Position numbers and translations under genes: made by a program. A DNA stretch of 64,000 nt from Evernia prunastri (lineage: Eukaryota; Ascomycota; Lecanoromycetes; Lecanorales; Parmeliaceae). Where the stretch lies: contig NKYR01000029.1 in the NCBI GenBank assembly GCA_003184365.1, forward strand, positions 1 through 64,000. The letters run 5' to 3'. The notes below the pieces were generated by a model. It did not search any database, was not told the DNA's origin, and saw only the letters and a program-made list of their open reading frames with translations. Positions 22,476-32,440 of this stretch are shown here, piece after piece (positions within the stretch are counted from its first letter, which is position 1; every line of letters starts with the position of its first letter).

Positions 22476-23290
22476 CGTTGCAAACGCAAGAAGCCGAGGT
22501 CTTTTGTCTCGTACACAGATTGATAGACGATTTGTGAGAAGATGAGTGTCTGGTGGATAAAAGCTGTTGTATGGTGTTGAACTAAAATGAAGGCTCGACA
22601 ATCTGTTGAAAGGTTTGTTTACATTTGATCTTGGGTGTGGGGTCCGATGGGCGGCTGACTCAGCACCGCTAAATATCTCTTGGCATTAGGATCCATCCAA
22701 CGTTGAACGTTCTGTCAATTTCATGTACAACAGACTTTCCTTCAAACACCGGTAGTTCCATTCCCAGAGCTCTTTGTTTGGGTTTTTTCTACCGTTGGCT
22801 GGCAAACTTTCTTGGCTCATCACAGGCATAAGTCTAGAAGATGCCTACAAACAAGGGTACCACTTTTCCTGGCAGCTTTCCTGGGTCATTGTCATCAGCG
22901 AGGATTCAATGACGCCAAGAAGAATGCAGATAAGAAAGGATCTTGGTGAAGCACCCGTGATTGAGCCACTTGAGTATCCGAGTGTTCGAAGTTAAAGAGG
23001 ATGTTGCTTAGAGAGTCAGCGCGCGATCTCAACGCCTGAGCTAGATTGTTGTTTCTGAGGCATTATCAAGCGCCAAATCTCTTGCTTTTATCTCCAATGT
23101 TTTGGGGAGCGCAATTTACTGTTTGCCTGTCTTCTATTAGGAGAACGTGGTGTTTGAGCCATGTTGACGGCAGAGTAGCCATCAAGGCAACCTTTCGGCA
23201 CGGCCGTGACCTGTTTTGCGAATCAGTCATCTTTCTCGAGGAATAATGCTGACCCCGGAATGTGCCTAGAACAGTGCATACCTAGCTGTT
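22476..23290. other. intergenic, no gene recognised
   Basis: Upstream side of the myosin light chain gene. The short frames at 22774-22995 and 23046-23246 show no domain. The stretch adjoins the monooxygenase relic and may contain more of it in unrecognisable form. Confidence 0.4.
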
Positions 23291-23293
23291 GTG

Positions 23294-23521
23294 CTATGTG
23301 AGCAAACTCGGGTGGAACCAGTTGCAAACAGTTTGATTGATACGCTCAAACTGGAGGTGTGGATGTCCGACGAGCCCTACAATGTCTAATAACAAATCTC
23401 TGCCCGAAAATCTTGCACAAGGTCCTTTTATATCGCCGTCCGAGCCCGGTCGATGGTCGATAAAATCGATACCCAAGATTTGAGAGACACATATAAGGGT
23501 TATAATCGTCGGATTAGGCAT
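23294..23521 (-). pseudogene. relic resembling the N-terminus of an FAD monooxygenase
   Basis: A short minus-strand frame starts MPNPTII and continues 'LGIDFI', then a stretch ending 'LQFERINQTVC'. It looks like the N-terminal FAD-binding region of salicylate-hydroxylase-type monooxygenases (PF01494), with the GxGxxG segment deleted. The Rossmann glycines are absent, so it cannot be functional as it stands. Low confidence, based on pattern recall only. Confidence 0.3.
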
Positions 23522-23539
23522 ATCGTGAATATTATACCG

Positions 23540-23796
23540 GAAGCTCAGAAGTCTTTGATATTCACGGCTCCGTTGGATTGGTGGTCAACATCTTCTCGAA
23601 CATCGTTTTGATCGGTGATGCGGTTCACAGTTTGGTAGATACAACGGCGCAGGGCGCGGTGACCTCGATGGAAGACCGACGAGTTCTCGCCAAGATTGTT
23701 GGTGAAGTTGTAAAAGACACTATGACCATTTGCAGAAGGCGTGGAGCCATGGGAATAGGTGCGGATGCCGAATGTATACGCTGTGTCATTTCTTAA
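23540..23796 (+). pseudogene. relic of an FAD monooxygenase C-terminal half
   Basis: On the plus strand, 'NIVLIGDAVHSLVDTTAQGAV' followed by 'TSMED' and 'VLAKIVGEV' matches the GD motif of flavoprotein monooxygenases (usual form GDAAH..P..GQGA....ED). The usual Pro is replaced, and no start codon, upstream FAD domain or continuing exon is present. It lies about 20 bases from the N-terminal-like relic, which is on the opposite strand. The pair therefore looks like a rearranged, dead gene. Confidence 0.45.
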
Positions 23797-24130
23797 TGGC
23801 GCGGTATGGCACCTAGCAGACGGTCCAAGCTACTGAGCTCGTGATAAAGCAATGTTCACCCGAGCTTACAGGAGAACGTGCGCTCTCCCAACCTTGATGG
23901 CGACCCAGCAAAGTATCTGAAAGTCTACGGTTACGATGCAGAAGAGCTTGCCCGGATAGCAATGAATAGGATTATCCCGCAGCTTGGGCCAGTCAATTGT
24001 CAAACAGGACCCAAGAAGCCAGTGGAAGATGATTAATTGAAATGGGATCGGTTAACGCAGGAGATGGCGCAGTTGTAGATAGTATACAAGGAGTACCGTT
24101 TCTCCATTGATCGTGCAATTCATCAAAGCC
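23797..24130. other. intergenic, possible further relic
   Basis: A plus-strand frame at about 23895-24035 (reads 'GDPAKYLKVYGYDAEELARIAM') is open and protein-like but isolated. It may be the tail of the dead monooxygenase. No intact gene is present before PSF2. Confidence 0.3.
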
Positions 24131-24948
24131 TCATATGTCCATGTCATCCTCATCCTCTTCAACCCCTCCAATCCCGTTCTCCCTCTCCTCGGCCTCCCTC
24201 TCGCGTCTACTCATCTCCTTACTGGCGCCAATTTTCCTCAATCCATCCACCACACCGCCAATGAACGCCCTCCCCTCCGCCACCTCCATCCCGCCCACTC
24301 CGTTCATATTGACTTCCCTTCCTCCCTCCAACACCGCCACTCCAGCCCTCATCTTCGCCATTCGAACCTCCCGCAGATCCCGCATCAACCTCCTCACATT
24401 ATCAGGCTCAGGGATGTCATCACTCGCGGCCTCTAGTAGCATTTCCCCTAGTTCGAGCCAGTGATAGGGCAGTGCGTCTGGTGGGGCGTCGGCTGTAGCG
24501 CTGGGAAGAAAGGGTGGAGAGGTCGTTGTATGGGGTGGTAAAGGCAGTGGTGGGGAGAATGACGGTGTTGACTTCTCGAAGTCGAGGATCGAGTGCAGCG
24601 ACGGAGGAGAGAGCCATGGTGGAGGTAGGATATTGGCACGGCGTTGACGTTTAAGAAGAAGGGCGAGCCAGAGGGGAAGAGGGATGCGGTAGGGAGGGTT
24701 GAGGGGTTCGATTGGTCCCTGTACGGATGCAGGTCGTTAGCAATTGCGTGAAAAGCATGATGAACATATTACGTGGCGGTAGATATCTTACAGTCCATTG
24801 AGAAAAATGACGGCAATTGGCTGTGCGAACTCACCCCAAGTAATTGGAGCCCTTCAAGCCGTTGGCGAGGAATGACCGTTACCATTTCCATTTCGCATAC
24901 AAAGGCGGTCTCAGGAGGTGTTAAGCCTGGCGGCAGTGGTAAGGCCAT
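24131..24948 (-). CDS. PSF2: GINS complex subunit Psf2
   Basis: Exons 24948-24835 and 24718-24131 give 233 residues. The first 38 codons (MALPLPPGLTPPE, then 'EMEMVTVIPRQRLEGLQLL') are the conserved GINS B-domain start. Exon 2 continues 'GPIEPLNPPYRIPLPLWLA', the 'LPPPWL' turn, a Pro-rich insert, then the helical A-domain ('LPYHWLELGEMLLEAASDD', 'VRRLMRDLREVRMAKMRAG') and an acidic tail. It is part of the Sld5-Psf1-Psf2-Psf3 complex of the CMG replicative helicase. It is divergent from ALG10 across 222 bases that contain an ACGCGT box. The Ser/Pro-rich insert (about residues 65-95) is longer than in yeast. Confidence 0.93.
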
Positions 24949-25034
24949 TGTGCAAAGTACTCAAGAGCAATAGCCACGCAAGAGTGTAAAGACTTTAAAA
25001 GTAGTATAGTACATTCATCGGAAATGATCGCGCT

Positions 25035-25040
25035 ACGCGT
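25035..25040. promoter_or_regulatory. MluI cell-cycle box (ACGCGT)
   Basis: A perfect ACGCGT palindrome lies 87 bases upstream of the PSF2 start codon in the PSF2-ALG10 intergenic region. In ascomycetes this is the binding core of the MBF-type G1/S factor that drives replication genes. Seen in the sequence; its role for PSF2 is inference from position and family knowledge. Confidence 0.5.
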
Positions 25041-25170
25041 GACGATTTCCGAATCTGGAAGTCACGTTCGTCTACAGCTTTCACGAAGACTACTACGATC
25101 TCCTTCCTCTTCTTCCCTTTCTTCTTCTTCTTTGATAAAATATGCTAGGTAAGCCTACTTCTCCCGAGCC

Positions 25171-27293
25171 ATGGTAGGTACTGTTGGATTGGTGATCTCC
25201 TGGAGCTCTGCCATTACGCTTGTATCTCTTACAGCTGCGATTTGGTCCGGCCTCATCGATGCCTTCGTGCCTGAGCCATACCTTGTAAGCATAGCTCCCA
25301 AATGCCCAAACAATACTCATGCAGTCAGGATGAGGTTTTTCATATTGGGCAAGCACAAGCCTATCTCCGCGGTCAATGGCATGTTTGGGACCCCAAGCTT
25401 ACGACTCCTCCTGGCCTGTGGGTTCCATTGAGTGCTGGTATGGCACTCTCGGAGACTAATCATGACTAAAAGGTATCTTGCCTCATGGATTTTACTGAAA
25501 TCACAACGAGCTTTGGATCGTCAACTTGTCTCGACTGATGCTTCGACTGATGCTTCGACCTTGCGCTTTACCAATTTTCTTGGTGGTGCGTTACTTGCGT
25601 TGATGGTACGCTCGCTTCTGCTTCTCAACATCGATGTATACAATGGGAGGTCTGGGAGGAACCATGAGTCGAACATACGACGCAAGCGTTCTCCTAGTTG
25701 GTCTGTCTGGGAGTTGATTCATACTACCATCAACGTCTATTTGTTTCCACCGTTATTCTTCTTCTATGGACTCTACTACACAGACGTCTTATCAGCACTC
25801 TCTGTGCTCTATGTCTATCGTTGCTATCTTCTCAAACAACACATTCGGGTCGTCTTTGCGGGCCTCCTGTCTTTACTGTTTCGGCAGACCAACATCTTCT
25901 GGGTCTCTATCTTCTTCGGATGTCTCGCATTATGCAGAACAATTCCCAAAGGTCGACCCGAGATCGAATATCCAAGCCAGCCGACTCTATATGACGTCGT
26001 TGAGGGAAGCTGGCAACATGCTTCAGCGTACGATCCACTCATCAGCCAGGCGTGCTTTGAAGGTCATAATAGCACGCCGGTGATGCAACGAATCCTGCTA
26101 ACCCTTCTCTGTAGATTACATCAAGACGGGTATTTCCTACGCTATTGCTGGGCTGTCTAGTCTCTCAACCAATATGTCGCTACTGAGTCCTTATCTCGTC
26201 ATACTCGCCGCCTTTGCGGAGTTCGTATATTGGAACGGCGGTGTCGTGCTAGGTATGTGAAACTTTCTCGACTTTTTCGGGGTCCTCACATCTTTCAGGA
26301 GACAAGGAGAACCATGTGGCCTCAATCCATCTTATGCAGATGATCTACATCTGGCCGTACTTCACCTTCTTCTCCTGGCCTCTTCTCTATCGTCGATTCC
26401 TCCCCGCAACTGTACGCCCTCTCTCCTATCCTGCCGGTTACCCGCGAAAGACAACGGTCTGTATCACAATGGCAGTCATGTTGGTGGTGGTCCGCTACAA
26501 CACCATCGTCCACCCTTTCACGCTTGCCGATAATCGCCATTACATGTTCTACGTCTTCCGCATGCTTCTCCGCCATCCTTCGATAAAGTATCTTGCTGTA
26601 CCGATCTATTTCAATTGCGCTTGGGCGACGCTTGCTGCTCTTGGTGGACCAGTAACCGCAAGACAGGGAGCGCAACAACAATCTATCCCCGAGAAGAGAA
26701 AATTGCCCAACGAGGAACCCTTTCCACCTTCGCCCCAGCTGAACCCTAGCCCCATGAAGCGGTCAAAGTCTCAGGAGAGCAGTCTGTCCCCTTCATCGCA
26801 ACTGGATTTTAGCGCAAGAATGACAGAAATGCCGCAGCAGAATGCCATTCCTTCGTCATCTTCATCGCAACTGGATTTTAGCGCAAGAACGACAGAAATG
26901 TCGCAGCAGAGTGCCATCCCTCCGACGCCACCAAAGCAGCAAAAGCAGCAAGCTTCGGGTCATCGAGCCAGCTTCGTTCTCATCTGGCTTCTCGCAACTG
27001 CGCTTTCTATCATCACAACGGCACTCGTTGAACCAAGGTATCTGATTGTGCCGTGGCTGATTTGGCGACTTCACATGGCGAGTCCTCGCCCAACGATAGA
27101 CTCTGCACGGGCCAAAAGGCCGAACACCATGATAAAGGCGTTCAAAGCAGTGCTCTATGAGCGACACGATCACCGCCTCTGGCTCGAGACAGTGTGGTTT
27201 CTGGCCATAAACGTCGCCACCGGATGCATTTTTCTGTACTGGGGATTCGAATGGCCGCAGGAACCGGGCAGGGTGCAGAGGTTCATGTGGTGA
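25171..27293 (+). CDS. ALG10: dolichyl-P-Glc:Glc2Man9GlcNAc2-PP-dolichol alpha-1,2-glucosyltransferase
   Basis: Five exons: 25171-25284, 25329-25417, 25473-26062, 26115-26252, 26299-27293. They give 641 residues. The ALG10/DIE2 signature 'PYLDEVFHIGQAQAYLRG' (Asp39, Glu40 next to the first span) and 'WDPKLTTPPGLYLASW' appears across two introns. Later family blocks are 'ADNRHYMFYVFRM' and the invariant end 'GFEWPQEPGRVQRFMW'. The enzyme adds the last glucose to the lipid-linked oligosaccharide on the lumenal face of the ER, before transfer by oligosaccharyltransferase. About ten or more membrane spans are visible. A 69-base in-frame tandem duplication (26791-26859 and 26860-26928) doubles a 'SSQLDFSAR.TEM.QQ.AIP' unit in a lumenal or cytosolic loop. 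Confidence 0.95.
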
Positions 27294-29120
27294 GTTTGAT
27301 GCATGAGTAGTAGGAACTCTGTGGAATGGAAAAGTCTTGAACATAGTCTAGTGTAAACATAGATTTTGTACATCTTTTACATTGCATGACCGTGTGTGCT
27401 GCAACAAGGGACTCGTACTCTTCTACTGATAGTACATGGATAGAGTGCAAAGGCTACAATCCTCATCTAACGATGTACATCTATCTACCCCCCTTGTACT
27501 CAAGACGCTTTTTCCAGGTCTAAAAACAAACGAGGTCATCCCTATGCAAGATATCCATGCCCGTCGAATTTCCCCCCGTCACGAGGACGAGAGGGATCAG
27601 CCCAATAGATGAACGTTTTCATTGACAGCCTTTGGGAAGAAGAGTGGGTGGCAATTCTTGTGTGCTGGGTGCTTGTGTGTCGGCTGGGGATCGGGGTATG
27701 TCGATGGTTATGGTACTCTTATAGCTACTCTACTGTATCTTACCATGTTATACTCTACTTCTTCTCGTTCTTGTTCTTCTTTGTCTTCTTGAAGGTGTTC
27801 GCCTTCGTCTTCGCCGTCACCTTCACATTCGTTTCCGTCTACGTCTACGTCTATGTTTATGTCTTCGTCTCAATTAAAGAACGAACAGACGGATGGAAAG
27901 CCTAGCTTTCGAATCCCCGCCGTCACCATGATCTGTCACTCACACCGCGAAAAAAAAAGGGGGGGGGGACAGCACGCCACAGAGTGATACGCGCTGTCGG
28001 CAGGCGTTCTTAGCTGATAGAATCCCTGATAATATTGTGTTCTTCAGAAGCTTGATTTAGCTTAGGGTGCGTATGAAATGGAGGAATTGAGAAGAGATTG
28101 ATTTGGTGAAAGAGAAGGAGGGAAGAAGTAAAGATTGGCGAAACATTGAAAGAGTGGTTGATAATCCGTTGCCGGAGTGGACTTCGGCTCCAGCCACGGA
28201 CCGATTTGAGTCTTACGTACAACATGATCTATCATTTTCACGTAAAATTGGACGCGGGGAACCTGGGGTGTTCGAGATGCAGCGGAGCTATGATTGCCTG
28301 AAGAAATGGGAACATGGCGTTCCTGGCGTGCTGCACGGTCAGACGTGAAGCTGAAGGTTTATGGTATGAGTGGAGACAGAGCCCCTTTGTAAGCTTCGGA
28401 TTCGTAGAGGGTCGTTCACTGGATCGCATGAGATCTGCTGATATGACGAGGCTTTGCAGGTGGCTCTTGATAACATCGGTGGGTATGCCCTCTCTCGCTC
28501 CTTCTTTCTATCTTTCTCGCTTTCTTTCTTTTTTCCCCCCTTGTTCGAACTTGGATAGGACGAATGGAGTTGACTCTTAGGATGTTATGTATTGCCGGTG
28601 CTTATCTTGTTCCGACGAGAGAAAAAAGATAAGACTGTGCATACAGAGAAGCTGAGGTCCGAACTCTGGCTTGACTTTTTGGGTGATGCGATTAGTTAGG
28701 TTCGTGCGTTACTCACGTCCCATACTCTTTCAAGCCTTGAAGGATTCGGAAGGAGGGCGGAAAAGCGGTGAGCGCTGCAGCCATCTGACAGTTGATGGAC
28801 AGGTCAGCTCTCCATTGGTATTACCTGCCTCGTCAGACAGCGTAGGAGAGATGACAGCTGAGTAGTCATCATCCATCGGCCCATTGAGCCAGTCGCGGTT
28901 GTCGGCGGTCACTTGAGGCGTTCACAAGCAAGCCATCAAGCATCATTTATCGTCAAGAGCATAAGCAGAGGAGAAGGCTGACTCGAATCGACACAACGGT
29001 CTTATTCAGGAGAGGATAACCTATGTAATACCTTGGGTCTAAAGACATGTCGCCCTTCTTGTTCCTCTGGGTACGCCGAGGATAGAAAGCGCCTCTTTGA
29101 GAATTTTTGATAAGTGGTAA

Positions 29121-29148
29121 TAAAGTACCTAGGGTTAAAGGTACTTTA
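29121..29148. repeat. short inverted repeat (hairpin)
   Basis: Perfect 10-base arms 'taaagtacct' and 'aggtacttta' flank an 8-base loop. One of several GGTACC/CCTAGG-type palindromic words in the intergenic DNA of this window. Confidence 0.7.
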
Positions 29149-29556
29149 CGTAAGATACTTTACCTTGGCCTACCTCATTCTATGACGTGCAGGGCAGTCT
29201 TGAGGTGCTAGTCCTAGTCTTGGCAGTCATCAGCCAGTTAAGAACTAAGGTGAATAAGCCTTCCTAGTGGCCAGGAAATCAAACTCTCATTCTACATTCT
29301 ACAAGCAATTATTATTATTATCTATTATCATGGGAAACTCGGGAGTACTGTAGTAACTTTAGCCACGTGGTCTGTGGTCGAGCGTAAGCCACCGATGCAA
29401 GCGCAACCTACAATAATAATGATAATAATACAATACAGTTCAATACAATACAATACTTTGATACAACCTTATTATTTCACGCTAGCTAAAACTTAAGACC
29501 ATGAAGGGGGAACTTCCCTTACTTCAACCCGTTGGAATCCAGGGAAAAGAAGAAAG

Positions 29557-29586
29557 GAAGAAGAAGAAGAAGAAGAAGAAGAAGAA
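29557..29586 (+). repeat. (GAA)10 microsatellite
   Basis: Ten uninterrupted GAA units in intergenic DNA, preceded by a further purine-rich run. Confidence 0.9.
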
Positions 29587-30019
29587 ATGACGTAATTGTA
29601 TGTCAATGGATAAGTCGGACATATCTCTATGGGTACCTTAGGTAGGGGCAGGAATTGCGCAGAGTCGACGAATGTACAGAGTACCTACCATACCTACCTT
29701 ACTTAGCCTTACGTATGACTCGCCATGCCTGCAACTGCAAGCCTCCTCTCCTATCGTACTCGTAGAGGAGTAGCGCCAAGGCTCAAGGTTCAAGGCCGGG
29801 TTTAACAGATTCTGCGCCCAAGATTGTAAGGATATGGTCGATCCCTTATGTTCCGCGGAATTTGTACCGTCTCTCATTGGATCTTTACATCACGCCCATT
29901 ATCATTGGCTTGTGTCAGTGAAGTGGAGTCAATAGCCCAAAACCCTGCTCCTCGGTTTGCATGAGTCAATTTCAACCCTTCTCATAATCACGCTGGTGTC
30001 AACATTCCCTTGGCGCTCG

Positions 30020-30073
30020 CTGCAGCTGCAGCCTGCAACCTGCAACCTGCACTCTGCAACCTGCAGCTGCAGC
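30020..30073. repeat. CTGCAA/CTGCAG repeat cluster
   Basis: The same 13-base palindromic word 'ctgcagctgcagc' begins and ends the block. Between the copies are diverged 'ctgcaacc' units. Intergenic. Confidence 0.75.
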
Positions 30074-31317
30074 ATTCGGCCGACGGGGCGGAGCGGAGTG
30101 AACAAAGGACTCGCCAGTCGCCAGATTGGCCTGGGAAATAGCCATCATCGAATCTGCTCGGAAGAAGAATTTTAAGAATGCAACGTGGCGATCGGCCGGC
30201 AGCTAGCGAGAACGTAGAGATTGTTGCAATAATCCTTCCAGTCTATCGTACCTAACAATCCCTAGCAGTTGTCGTTGGCGCCCAAAAATTATCTGAAACC
30301 CCCGTGCCAACAGCTTTGGAGACAATGAAACTCGGAAATTGCGACTGCCTAGACCGACCAATTATTGTCACTTGAGCCTTGGCCCTGGGGGTTCTTGGAT
30401 GGCGTTGCGTGTTTCATTAGTCGCTTGTTCAGCGTCTGCTGCGACGAGCGGGTCCGTGCCATCATGTGGTTTCTTAGTTCTTACCATTTCGGGACCCGGT
30501 GTACATAGGTACCGATTGCAAGTGATTCGCGCATATCTAACCCAGAGAAGATGCAAACGTGAGACCTGTTGTTGTCGAGCGAATCGGCACACTTCCATGC
30601 TGATGAATGCTTTGATTGGCCTCGTGCGGAGAGTTCAAAACATTTGGACGCATGCAGCGTGTCCCGGGAATATTTTAGTACAAGAATGTGGGCTCGCATG
30701 CATCTGCTGGGGCAAATTTGGCCGTGTTCAACCGCCAGCAATAATGTTCAGGGACGTTGCATCGCATATTCTTGCATACACGTACATAGACACGAGGCTG
30801 CACATGGGGCTTCAGAAGTACAAGGTACAAGGCACGCGAAACCTGCAGGTAACCACGTACCCTGGCTTGAAACGTGTTCCCTTGTTCTGGCAGACCCGGT
30901 TGCGCGAGGCAAGCATGCATGCAGGCTGCCATTATTGTCGAAACATGTCTTCACCCGAGCAACATGAATTGGGTGAAGATGAAGTGGCAAAAGTGAGAAA
31001 GAAAGAATCAGGTAGGTGTCGTCTTTTTTGACGCTGGGAGCCACCGACGGATCAAACCAGGGACTCAGGGAGATCGTGGCAAGCGCTAGTTGTTTTAGCC
31101 TTTTCTTCTGCAAGTGGGACTGTGGGAGAGTGAAAGGCAGTACCGTAGGAAGTAGGAAGTAGGAAGTACCTAGGAAGTAGGAAGTGTGAAAGAACCCCAC
31201 GATCCTTGATGCCGACATGGTAGAGCAAATAATCATAAGACAATTGACTTGGAATTCATTATTCGTGGGTCGATCGCCTACAATCACGAAGTAATCACAT
31301 TCATTATCATCATCATC

Positions 31318-31337
31318 AGCAGCAGCAGCAGCAGCAG
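31318..31337 (+). repeat. (AGC)n microsatellite after (ATC)n
   Basis: Nearly seven AGC units follow an ATC run (about 31302-31317) in intergenic DNA. Confidence 0.85.
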
Positions 31338-32440
31338 TTTCCAATAATCTCACTCTCACTACTGCCTGCCTTCTTCAGCTGGCACTGGCTAGAGGGCAGG
31401 AAAAAGGGCACAGCTAAGCAAATAATAATAATAACAATCATCATCCCTGCCACACCTTTACCGGGAAAGGAGGCTAAGCAAAAAAGAAAGAAAAAGAAAA
31501 AGAAAAAAAGAACAAAATAAAAAAAGGAATTTCAAGCATCCCCCAATCCCATTATTACCTATTCATGATCGATCCGATCCCTTGATGCTTAGCACACACG
31601 TCGTGCTTACAGGGATCTTTTTCTCATAGAGACTCTAAAGACTCCAGGAGTCATGCTACTTTTATTACTTTTACTACTTTTACTACTGTATGTACTTTAC
31701 TAAGGTCTAAGGTACGGAGTACTTGTTACTTACCTTATATTATTATTAGCCTGATGAAGTTATGATGCTCCTCCCCTTCTTTCCGACTTTAGCGTCATCC
31801 TCCTTCCCTGCGCCCTCGTGTCTTTGTCGATCAAATCTGACACACCTAAACTAATGAGCTACACTACTCACTACTCTTTACTTACTACTAGTACTCACTA
31901 AATTCAACTCTTTTTGCCTCTTTGCCGGTCGTAGCGGGCTTCCAGTGTCCACGATACTGTATACCGTAAGGTAGTAGTGTATACAGTACCTTAGTTACTC
32001 TAAACCTACCTTACTCCTCCCGACATCTCCCACACGCTCTCTCCTCTCTCCCCGCGGTCCAAAAAAACAACCAAAGAAACCACCCCCCCCCCCCCCAAAA
32101 TACCTACCCATCAATCCCCCAAAACACTACTACAACACTACAACCAACAAGTCATCATTGCACTATTGCACATTATTACTTTCATTGTATCCAACCCCTC
32201 CCGAGTCCCAAACCCCAGACAACTGTATCCAGAATTTGCCTTTCTCAGATCCGAACCATAGTGCCTCCGTCCACACTACTGCCTTCTTCCTTACTTGTCA
32301 ATCTAAAGGAGCAACTGCCGACAGCCCTAGCCTTGGATCGTCTTACAGCATTTTTCCCAATTACTCCATCCCCGGCTCCCTCATACTGCTGCTAATACTG
32401 CTGCTGCTTGGACCTGCTCATTCGACTTCTATCGCCTTAC

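Larger units (their letters stand above)
27294..32440. other. 5.1-kb noncoding region upstream of the RGS gene
   Basis: No supported gene. Open frames such as 27609-27905, 28103-28348 and 30339-31031 are low-complexity, start-less or domain-free. The stretch is rich in simple sequence: GAA, AGC, AAT, CAATA and TTAC runs, homopolymers, and short GGTACC-centred palindromes. Some of it probably serves as the long promoter and leader expected of a developmental RGS gene (inference). Confidence 0.5.

Noticed and set aside
27609..27905. 98-codon hydrophobic/Val-Tyr-rich frame
   Set aside because: Produced by a simple pyrimidine-rich repeat; the opposite strand is acidic low-complexity. Neither has a credible gene context.
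30339..31031. 230-codon frame on the plus strand
   Set aside because: It has no ATG at its start, no domain and a composition like the surrounding DNA, and overlapping frames of similar length exist on the other strand.
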